DNA of 64,000 nucleotides, from the NCBI RefSeq assembly GCF_024055895.1, contig NZ_JAMXLE010000001.1, positions 186,001 to 250,000 on the forward strand, in the 5' to 3' direction. Below the pieces are notes generated by a model, which was given only the letters and a program-made list of their open reading frames with translations, was not told where the DNA came from and searched no databases. Numbering within the stretch: position 1 is the stretch's first letter; every line of letters begins with the position of its first letter. The translations under genes were made by a program, and so were the position numbers. The stretch comes from Rhizobium sp. L1K21. Its GTDB lineage: Bacteria > Pseudomonadota > Alphaproteobacteria > Rhizobiales > Rhizobiaceae. Below, piece after piece: positions 54,659 through 64,000 of the stretch.

Positions 54659-56235
54659 ACCGCGACGCTTTCCGGTTGTGGTTGCAGGCGGCCTTCATCA
54701 AGCATTGTTGCCAGTGCCTTGCGGTCCACCTTGCCGTTTGTGTTGAGTGGAAGGTCATTCAGGATATGGATCTGGCGAGGCAGCATGTATTGCGCAAGGC
54801 TTGCCTTGAGACGTTGCTGAAGCTCTTCCACGGAACACGCCGGATCAGCGACAAAGGCGACAATGCCCTCGGCGGCTCCATTGGCAACAGGCCAGGCGAC
54901 AGCGGCGACCGCGTCTGAACCCGAGGCCTCCCGCAGATAGGTTTCAACCTCTTCCAGCTCGACGCGGTTGCCCATGACCTTGACCTGATTGTCGATGCGG
55001 CCAAGATGATGAAAGATGCCGTTTTCGTCCTTCACGCCGAGGTCGCCGGTCAGATACCAGCGCTCACCGTTAACGATGCGGAAACGCTGTTCCGTCAGGT
55101 CATCCTGTTCGAAATAGCCGGTCGCCAATTGTGCGCCGGCCAGCGCAATTTCGCCGGGCGTGCCATCTGGCAAGGTGTTGAGGTTCTCATCCATGATCGC
55201 GACCTTGACGCCCGGATAGGGTTTGCCGATGGCCATGATCTCCCGGGTCGGAGTGACGACTGCCGCGTCATTCAAGCGCTGGTGCAGCGTGGTGACCGTT
55301 GCCTCCGACGGACCGTATTGATTGTCGATACGGCTATTGGGTGCGGCTTGCGCCCACGCCCGCACGACGCCGGGCGGCAGGCCTTCACCACCGAAGAAGG
55401 ACAGTCTCAGGCTTGGCAGCGAACCCGCGCTCAGCGTATTCGATCTGCGCATAAGATTGACGATGGAAGGGACGGAGGCCCAAATCGTGATCGCATGGTC
55501 GCGGATGAAACGGGCAGGTGATACCATCTGCAGCCCGGTGAGCACATAAAGCCCGGCACCCGCGTTCCACGCCAGAAACATGTTTTGCACGGAAACATCG
55601 AATGCCGTTTCAGTCGTTTCGGCGATGCGATCCTCAGGGGTTATCGCAAACAGATCCTGTGAAACGGTGGTGAAGGCTTTGACCGCGCTGGCCGGCACCA
55701 TGACGCCTTTCGGCACGCCGGTGGTGCCGGATGTGAAAATGATATAGGCGACGTGATCGGGGCCGACCTCGGCGGGCTGTTCCATGCGTTCTCCGTCGAG
55801 ATCGCCCAGTCGCAGAATTGTCTTCGCGGTCGGCGCGGGAATTTTTGCGGTGTCTGCAGAGACAATCAGCTGCGGTGCCGCCGCCATGGCCGTCTCACCC
55901 ATCAGGGCAGCGCCGCGTTCATCCACAATCAGCGCGTCGAGGTCGAGACGTGTGAGCAGGGCCGCAAGGCGGTCTTCGGGCATCTTCAAATTCAGCGGAA
56001 TATAGGTGGCGCCGCTCCAGGCCGCCGCCAGAATGCCAAGGCAGGCCGTGTGGCTGCGCGAGGCCAGAATGCCGATGCGGCCGCTGCGACGTTGTTTTGC
56101 CAGCCTGCCGGCAAGCAGGCGCACCTCTGCGGCAAGGCGGCCATAGGTATAGTTTTGCCCCGCCACAGCAACGGCGATGTTTTGAGGATAAAGTTCGCTG
56201 CTGCGCGCAAATCCGCTGGCAATATTAAACGTCAA
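54655..56235 (-). CDS. AMP-forming adenylation enzyme (DltA-like)
   Basis: A protein of about 526 residues of the ANL superfamily, stand-alone like D-alanine:carrier ligase. The P-loop-like motif FTSGTTGVPKGVMV lies near residue 168, with DNQYGPSEATV, YLTGDLGVKDENG (AMP-binding Asp), GRIDNQVKVMGNRVELEEVE and the catalytic Lys in NGKVDRKAL. I start at TTG 56235 (GGAG 7 bases upstream, homology from FNIASGFARSSELYPQ); the frame is open to 56316. The substrate amino acid or acid is not predictable by eye. First gene of the three-gene cassette. Confidence 0.88.
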   Translation of the reverse strand: MTFNIASGFARSSELYPQNIAVAVAGQNYTYGRLAAEVRLLAGRLAKQRRSGRIGILASRSHTACLGILAAAWSGATYIPLNLKMPEDRLAALLTRLDLDALIVDERGAALMGETAMAAAPQLIVSADTAKIPAPTAKTILRLGDLDGERMEQPAEVGPDHVAYIIFTSGTTGVPKGVMVPASAVKAFTTVSQDLFAITPEDRIAETTETAFDVSVQNMFLAWNAGAGLYVLTGLQMVSPARFIRDHAITIWASVPSIVNLMRRSNTLSAGSLPSLRLSFFGGEGLPPGVVRAWAQAAPNSRIDNQYGPSEATVTTLHQRLNDAAVVTPTREIMAIGKPYPGVKVAIMDENLNTLPDGTPGEIALAGAQLATGYFEQDDLTEQRFRIVNGERWYLTGDLGVKDENGIFHHLGRIDNQVKVMGNRVELEEVETYLREASGSDAVAAVAWPVANGAAEGIVAFVADPACSVEELQQRLKASLAQYMLPRQIHILNDLPLNTNGKVDRKALATMLDEGRLQPQPESVAV

Positions 56236-56631
56236 GATCACACTCCAAACCTTGGCCGGAGCGGTGCGTTGCAAATTTTTCGCAGCTTCCCACGCCGCAC
56301 CCACCCCAGCCGTCACCGATAGACTGTCACAAGGGTTGCAAGAATTGCGTTAATGCAGGCGCAAAAAGTACAACTTCAAAACGTTGAATTTTGGGATTGG
56401 TTAAAATTTGGTGGAGTTGAGTTAATCGGCTAAAATTGCTGGTGAAGGCGTTCGGAGCGTCTGAAACGGAATTTCCGACTGCATCGACGTAACCCCACAA
56501 TGCGAAAGGCTGCATCCGAGGCGCGGTTCAAAGTGGATTTATTATCTTATTCCATGCGACCTTGATGAGTATTTCAAGTTGAACAACCCACGGCAGCAAT
56601 GCAAGATATAGGCTTGCTAGAGGGGGCTAAC
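56236..56631. other. AT-rich spacer before the Mrr-like gene
   Basis: About 400 bases with no convincing coding frame (the first 80 are the possible 5' extension of the adenylation gene). Base composition falls to AT-rich near 56340-56430. TTGGTGGAGTTGAG at 56406-56419 resembles the 3' end of the tRNA-Ala gene 2.1 kb away (TTGGTGGAGCTAAG). Confidence 0.45.
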
Positions 56632-58356
56632 ATGGAAGAAGTAGTGGTTCGTTCGGAAAACCTTCGGTCAATAACTGTCGGTCAACTTCAGGCGAAGTTC
56701 AGTGCTGATGGTACAAGGATACTCCGATACTATGTTGACTTCTGGCACAACGAGCTTGATCTCCACAAGGACCTAAGCGCTCCCGAAATCTATCTGCTTC
56801 AGGGCAAGGTCGATGCCTTGATGGCCGCGTGGGACAAAAAACTAGCAGATCATCGACGCAAGACCGCCGTGGTAGCTGGGAAAGACCAAGCCGACCAAAT
56901 GACGATTGAGGCTGCCGCACGTATTGACGCGCTGTCCACAATTCTTGCCCATACGCTGGGGGTTGACGACCGCGTTGATTGGGAAAGTCTCAAGGACAAA
57001 AGCGGTTACCGGGATGATCCGACCTTCCGGGTGCCGAAACCTTTACGTGCCAGCCGTCCACAGCCGAACCACACTCCACCACAGATTACATTTTGGGATA
57101 AACTGTTTGGGCGGAAACAGCGTAAGTTGAAAGAGGCTCTAGCGAGCTATGAGTTGGTTTTGCAGGATTGGAGGGCCGAGGAGAAGATCGGGGAGGCAGC
57201 GTTCAATGGGAAGCTTGCCGCCTGGAACGCCCAAAAGCTGGAGTTTGAAGCCGACTTTGAGCGCCGAAAAACAGAGTTCCTTAGTAGGCAGGCGGAGCAG
57301 AACGGAAAGGTCGATGCGCTTGCTCTCGGGGTGGCACTCGGGGAGATGCAGTCTGTCGTTGAACATGCAACTCTAGTGCTTGAGAAGTCGGACTATGGTG
57401 ATCTGTTCGAGAAGTCATTCGAGGTGGACTACGTGTCGGATGAGAAAACACTGCTCATCGAGTACACACTTCCCTCACCTGATCAGATGCCTATTCTCAA
57501 GTCTGCTAGGTTCATACCCTCTACAGGGGAAATCAAAGAGACCTATATCTCAGAAAGGGAGCAGAAGGCCAACTTCGATGCCACCTGCTATCAGATTTGC
57601 TTGCGTACCATTCACGAGGTCTTTGAAGCTGACGATCACCGCAACCTTCAAAAGGTCCTATTCAACGGCTTTGCAAAATACGTAGATCGGTCCACGGGAC
57701 GTGATGTACGATCCTGCATCATGTCTGTTCTCGTTGACCGGGAGAAGTTCGAAGAGATCGATCTCAGCCGTGTGGACCCCAAGGCCTGTTTCAGGGCACT
57801 CAAGGGTGTGTCAGCCTCAACACTCTCGGCACTCGCTGCAATACCGCCTGTGATGGAGTTGAACAAGGAAGACCGCCGTTTTGTGGACAGCAAGGACAAT
57901 GCGGCTAGCTTGACCGCGGAGACAAACCTTGCTGCGATGGATTGGGAAGACTTCGAACACCTTGTTCGTGAGCTGTTTGAAAAAGAGTTTGCATCGCGCG
58001 GGGGCGAAGTGCGGGTGACGCAAGCTAGCAGTGACGGTGGTGTGGATGCAGTCGCCTTCGATCCCGACCCGATAACGGGCGGCAAGATCGTAATACAAGC
58101 CAAGCGCTATACGCGAACGGTAGGTGTAACGGCCGTTCGGGACTTATACGGAACGATGCAACACGAGGGAGCATCTCGGGGAATTCTCATCACCACTGCT
58201 GACTACGGACCTGATGCCTACAGCTTTGCTTCAGGAAAACCCATCACGCTGTTCACAGGCTCCAACCTTCTGCACCTGCTGGAAAAGCACGGCTATCGCG
58301 CAAAGATCGATCTCAGGGAGGCGCGGAAAGAACTGAACCTGAGGGACCTTGGCTAG
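56632..58356 (+). CDS. Orphan restriction-endonuclease-like protein, Mrr-type catalytic domain
   Basis: A 574-residue protein. The N-terminal 440 residues are mostly helical and charged with likely coiled coil (about 150-230); I recognise no motif there. The C-terminal 120 residues are an Mrr-type nuclease: MDWEDFEHLVRELFEKE, then SDGGVDAVAF with catalytic Asp472, then VIQAKRY with Gln489 and Lys491 (the D...QxK site), and GILITTADYG. Such domains cut modified or foreign DNA. ATG 56632 has AGAGGGGG upstream. Its codon use is less GC-rich than its neighbours and it lies beside tRNA-Ala, suggesting acquisition by transfer. No methylase is adjacent. Confidence 0.85.
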   Translation: MEEVVVRSENLRSITVGQLQAKFSADGTRILRYYVDFWHNELDLHKDLSAPEIYLLQGKVDALMAAWDKKLADHRRKTAVVAGKDQADQMTIEAAARIDALSTILAHTLGVDDRVDWESLKDKSGYRDDPTFRVPKPLRASRPQPNHTPPQITFWDKLFGRKQRKLKEALASYELVLQDWRAEEKIGEAAFNGKLAAWNAQKLEFEADFERRKTEFLSRQAEQNGKVDALALGVALGEMQSVVEHATLVLEKSDYGDLFEKSFEVDYVSDEKTLLIEYTLPSPDQMPILKSARFIPSTGEIKETYISEREQKANFDATCYQICLRTIHEVFEADDHRNLQKVLFNGFAKYVDRSTGRDVRSCIMSVLVDREKFEEIDLSRVDPKACFRALKGVSASTLSALAAIPPVMELNKEDRRFVDSKDNAASLTAETNLAAMDWEDFEHLVRELFEKEFASRGGEVRVTQASSDGGVDAVAFDPDPITGGKIVIQAKRYTRTVGVTAVRDLYGTMQHEGASRGILITTADYGPDAYSFASGKPITLFTGSNLLHLLEKHGYRAKIDLREARKELNLRDLG

Positions 58357-58498
58357 GTAAATACCAATTGAGATCCCACCGTTCATCCCACGCCTATATA
58401 AGTTCCAAAGCTGGGGGAGCTAGTTGGGCGCGCACCATCCCTTGGAGACAACCAAAAGCGAACGTTCACGTGAGTTCAAGGGTAATATGTAGTGGGCT

Positions 58499-58574
<76 letters not shown>

Positions 58575-58658
58575 ATTCCAAGGTAACTCAAACGGGTTGG
58601 GGCCCGTTTGGTGGCGGCTTCTTACTTCTGCTTTTGGAAGAGATCAAGCCTTAATCGT

Positions 58659-58693
58659 GCTTGCCGGAAAAGAATTTTTCGCTTCCGGCAAGC
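58659..58693 (-). terminator. Hairpin after the TIGR02300 gene
   Basis: Perfect 11-base arms GCTTGCCGGAA (58659-58669) and TTCCGGCAAGC (58683-58693), 12 bases past the stop. No T-run follows on the minus strand, so termination efficiency is uncertain. Confidence 0.55.
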
Positions 58694-58704
58694 GCTGATG
58701 AAAA

Positions 58705-59103
58705 TCAGGTTTCGTCGTCGTCGCTGGCAACGGAGATGATGTCGCTCATGTCGTCGCCATCTTCATCGTCGTCTTCTTCCAGGAACGTATCGTCGTCGTC
58801 ATCGCCGAGGTCGACATCATCGTCGCCGATATCGGGGATGTCTTCACCGCCGGTATCGTCATCGGAATCATCGTCTTCACTGTCGTTCATCGCCGTCATC
58901 GGGATTTCGGCTGCGTCTGCATCGACTTCAACAATATCGTCCTGCTCTTCTTCGTCCTCGACAGCTGCTGAGGTTTCCTCGAAGAAGGAGAGCGGGTAGC
59001 TCTTCTGGGTGTAGGGCGAAACGATCGGATCACGGTTGAGGTCGTAGAATTTACGACCCGTTTCCGGGCAGATGCGCTTTGTTCCAAGTTCAGGTTTTGC
59101 CAC
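58705..59103 (-). CDS. TIGR02300-family protein with long acidic tail
   Basis: A 132-residue protein. The first 45 residues are the conserved FYDLN motif region (AKPELGTKRICPETGRKFYD, then LNRDPIVSPYT); the Cys there could be part of an incomplete zinc site. The last 80 residues are extremely Asp/Glu-rich. The family is confined largely to alphaproteobacteria and has no known function. The start is GTG 59103 with GAGG 7 bases upstream. It lies next to tRNA-Ala. Confidence 0.9.
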   Translation of the reverse strand: MAKPELGTKRICPETGRKFYDLNRDPIVSPYTQKSYPLSFFEETSAAVEDEEEQDDIVEVDADAAEIPMTAMNDSEDDDSDDDTGGEDIPDIGDDDVDLGDDDDDTFLEEDDDEDGDDMSDIISVASDDDET

Positions 59104-59368
59104 TGTCAAACCTCATTCATCGCCGCTTTTCGGCATGGGCCGCGGTTACGGCGTTTGTCTCAAGGATTATGGATTTCGGTCCCCATACTCATCTTGCCCC
59201 CGCCTGTCAAAGGCTAAGTGCAATGAAGTGTGTGTTCCATGGGATTTGCCGCTTGTAAAGGGCTTTTCCCCAAGCCTGCCGGGCCTTCTTGCGTGCAATT
59301 ACCTTTGACGTGCGGCCTCAGCCCCTATAATGCAGGGCGCAAAGGCGCGCACATGTGCAACCCAATAA

Positions 59369-61633
<2,265 letters not shown>

Positions 61634-61641
<8 letters not shown>

Positions 61642-62920
61642 TGGAACGAAGGATCAGGGCAGCGTCGATGCGATGATGCTCCAGCTTGGCCGCAATGCGC
61701 GGGCGGCTGCCGGTCCATTGGCGATTGCTTCCACCGAGCGCAAGAATACGGCACTTCTCGCCATGGCGGAGAATATTCTGGCCGCAACGGATACGATTTT
61801 GGCTGCCAATGCCATTGATCTTGAAAATGCGCGCGAGGCTGGCATGGCCGCCTCATTTGTCGACCGCCTGACGCTGACCAAAGACCGCATTGCATCCATG
61901 GCTGAAGGGATTCGCGAAATTGCAGCGCTCAAAGATCCCGTCGGCGATGTGATTGCTGAATGGGAGCGCCCCAACGGCCTGCAGATCAGCCGGGTGCGGA
62001 CGCCGCTTGGCGTGATCGGCGTGATTTATGAAAGCCGCCCGAATGTGACGGCGGATGCCGGTGCGCTGTGCCTGAAGGCTGGCAATGCGGTGATCCTGCG
62101 CGGCGGTTCGGATTCGCTCAATTCATCGTCGGCCATTCATGCCTGCCTGGTGGAAGGCTTGAAAGCGGCCGGGTTGCCTGAACATGCCATTCAGATGGTG
62201 CCGACCACGGATCGTGCAGCTGTGGGCGCCATGCTGACCGGGCTGAATGGCGCGATTGATGTGATTGTGCCGCGTGGCGGCAAGAGCCTTGTGGGCCGTG
62301 TTCAGTCGGAAGCGCGGGTGCCGGTGTTTGCGCATCTGGAAGGCATTTGCCACGTTTATGTGGATGCATCGGCGGAGCTTGAAATGGCAAAGACGATTGT
62401 CGTCAACGCCAAGATGCGCCGGACCGGTATCTGCGGGTCGGCAGAAACGCTGCTGGTGGATCGTGCGGTGGCAGAAACGCATCTGAAGCCCATACTGGAT
62501 GCTTTGAAAACGGCGGGTTGCGAAATCCGCGCCTCCGATGAGGTCATGAAATATGTCGCCGATCTGAAACCCGCGACGGAGGAAGACTGGTCGACCGAAT
62601 ATCTCGATGCGATCATTACCGTCGGTCTCGTCGATGGTATCGATGGCGCGATCAAACATATCGAGCACTATTCCTCACATCACACCGAAGCGGTGATTGC
62701 CGAGAACCCGGATGTCGTTGCGCGCTTCTTCAACGAGATCGATTCTGCCATCCTTCTGCACAATGCCTCGACCCAGTTTGCCGATGGCGGCGAGTTCGGC
62801 ATGGGTGCAGAAATCGGTATCGCGACCGGCAAGATGCATGCGCGCGGGCCGGTGGGTGTGGAACAGCTGACCTCTTTCAAATATCTGGTGCGCGGCACCG
62901 GTCAAATCCGGCCGACCTGA
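61634..62920 (+). CDS. proA: Gamma-glutamyl phosphate reductase
   Basis: A 428-residue NADPH-dependent enzyme for the second step of proline synthesis. Motifs are [41 protein letters not shown] (in part) and the catalytic Cys in [19 protein letters not shown] 61634 ([10 protein letters not shown]) lies 8 bases inside proB and is preferred to the GTG further up. Confidence 0.97.
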
Positions 62921-62964
62921 CATTGCTGGCGGACGAGGGGGACATCGGCCGCAAATACCTGACC

Positions 62965-63555
62965 ATGCCGCCCACGGCGAGCGGCATGGCGATCGGGCTG
63001 TTTGGCGGTTCGTTCAATCCGCCGCATGAGGGGCATGCGCTGGTGGCCGAAATTGCGCTGAAGCGGCTCGGGCTGCAGCAGCTCTGGTGGATGGTGACGC
63101 CGGGCAATCCCTTGAAAAGCCGACGCGAACTGGCGCCGCTGTCTGAGCGCATTGCCGCCAGCGAAGCGATGATGCGCGATCCGCGCGTGAAGGTGACGGC
63201 GTTTGAGAAGACACTGGGCCAGAGCTACACTGCCCAGACACTTTCCTATATTCGTCAGCATAACCATGACTGCCGTTTCGTCTGGATCATGGGGGCGGAC
63301 AATCTGGCGACTTTTCATCATTGGCAACATTGGTGCGAGATTGCCACGACCTTTCCGATCGCGGTGATCGACAGGCCGGGTTCGACGCTTGCCTATCTCT
63401 CGTCCAAGATGGCCAAGGTCTTCGACTATGCGCGGGTGGATGAAGACCGGGCGCAGGCGTTGCCCTTCATGAAAGCGCCGGCCTGGACCTTTATCCATGG
63501 TCCGCGATCCAGTCTCAGCTCGTCAGCCATCCGGCTTGCGCGGACAAAAGGTTGA
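62965..63555 (+). CDS. nadD: Nicotinate-nucleotide adenylyltransferase
   Basis: A protein of about 196 residues for NAD synthesis (nicotinate mononucleotide to deamido-NAD). The nucleotidyltransferase motifs are GLFGGSFNPPHEGH and SLSSSAIR (ISSTxIR-type), with WIMGADNLATFHHW between. The start is uncertain: ATG 62965 (MPPTASGM) fits relatives, while a TTG at 62923 keeps the frame. It follows proA closely and precedes rsfS, the common rhizobial order. Confidence 0.93.
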   Translation: MPPTASGMAIGLFGGSFNPPHEGHALVAEIALKRLGLQQLWWMVTPGNPLKSRRELAPLSERIAASEAMMRDPRVKVTAFEKTLGQSYTAQTLSYIRQHNHDCRFVWIMGADNLATFHHWQHWCEIATTFPIAVIDRPGSTLAYLSSKMAKVFDYARVDEDRAQALPFMKAPAWTFIHGPRSSLSSSAIRLARTKG

Positions 63556-63666
63556 GCGGAACCTCCAGACTATTTTCCGCAAAAACTCACTTCTTGAAAC
63601 CGTCATCCATGAAGCGTATCTTTAAGGGCGCGGCGAGAGTCGCTTTTTGACGTGCTGTTACTCTTG

Positions 63667-64000
63667 ATGAAAGGTAGACCTCTGACAACAGTACAATCCA
63701 AGGGAACTGTGCTTCACAGTATTCCCAAGAGCCAGGAACGTGGCGCTGATGCCGCTGCCCGCGCGCTCCAAACGATCCTTGGAAGTCTTGATGATTCCAA
63801 GGGCGAAGATATTGTCACCATCGACATCGCGAAAAAATCGGCGTTGGGAGATTACATGGTTGTTGTCTCCGGGCGATCGAACCGTCATGTCAGCGCGATT
63901 GCCGATCACCTGATCACCGACCTGAAGGCGGAGGGCTATGATGCACCGCGCGTGGAAGGTCTTGAGGCAGGCGATTGGGTGCTGATCGACGCAGGCGATG
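63667..64000 (+). CDS. rsfS: Ribosomal silencing factor RsfS (3' end outside window)
   Basis: A partial gene. The hand-translated frame from ATG 63667 includes ADAAARALQTILGSL, EDIVTIDIAKKSALGDYMVV, SGRSNRHVSAIADHL and VEGLEAGDWVLIDAGD, which is the RsfS/Iojap core. RsfS binds L14 and blocks subunit joining in starvation. The first 20 codons are poorly conserved and the true start may be a nearby TTG or GTG. About a quarter of the gene is beyond the window. Confidence 0.9.
   Translation, partial: MKGRPLTTVQSKGTVLHSIPKSQERGADAAARALQTILGSLDDSKGEDIVTIDIAKKSALGDYMVVVSGRSNRHVSAIADHLITDLKAEGYDAPRVEGLEAGDWVLIDAGD

Overview
This 64 kb window is a stretch of chromosome from an alphaproteobacterium of the Rhizobiales, most likely the Agrobacterium/Rhizobium group. 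The evidence is the high-GC coding sequence, the Fur-family regulator Irr divergent from fabA-fabB, the opgG-opgH-opgC cluster, RIME-like intergenic repeats and rhizobial-type promoters. Gene content is mostly housekeeping. I see no prophage, no CRISPR array and no intact insertion sequence. Species is not claimed.

Layout. 1-6.4 kb: an unknown polytopic membrane protein, then a minus-strand operon for osmoregulated periplasmic glucans (opgG, a 54-codon gene that I equate with opgI, opgH, opgC). 6.6-12.2 kb: dnaK-dnaJ with a heat-shock-like promoter, and a bifunctional penicillin-binding protein. 12.4-17 kb: a chemoreceptor, an M20 dipeptidase and a MarR regulator. 17-17.7 kb: a 740-base spacer full of perfect inverted repeats and an orphan terminator, probably holding small RNA genes. 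17.7-24.4 kb: polA, two divergent citrate-synthase-family genes with operator-like palindromes between them, and an AGE-family sugar isomerase. 24.4-26.3 kb: non-coding, built of repeat elements.

26.3-35.4 kb: the minus-strand translation/transcription operon rimP-nusA-ylxR-infB, then three small unknown genes, then rbfA-truB. The operon leader holds a promoter followed by an intrinsic terminator, so attenuation is likely. 35.5-42.7 kb: two MFS transporters, an orphan LOV-domain histidine kinase, a MltB-type lytic transglycosylase, recR, a GNAT acetyltransferase and a c-type cytochrome. 42.8-48.3 kb: rpsO-pnp, an RsmC-like methyltransferase, an AraC regulator and a tiny LuxR-type HTH protein. 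48.4-51.5 kb: fabB-fabA, irr and a secreted protein. 51.7-56.2 kb: an acyltransferase-3 gene convergent with a tightly coupled three-gene cassette (adenylation enzyme, MBOAT protein, acyl carrier protein) that resembles dltABC of Gram-positive bacteria but lacks dltD. 56.6-58.6 kb: an Mrr-like nuclease gene with atypical base composition next to tRNA-Ala(GGC). 58.7-64 kb: an acidic-tailed TIGR02300 protein, then obgE-proB-proA-nadD and the start of rsfS, cut by the window end.

Most worth a second look: the dlt-like cassette, the opgI/opgH overlap, the nusA-operon attenuator, the structured spacer upstream of polA, the nested palindrome at 52.8 kb and the Mrr-like gene beside the tRNA.
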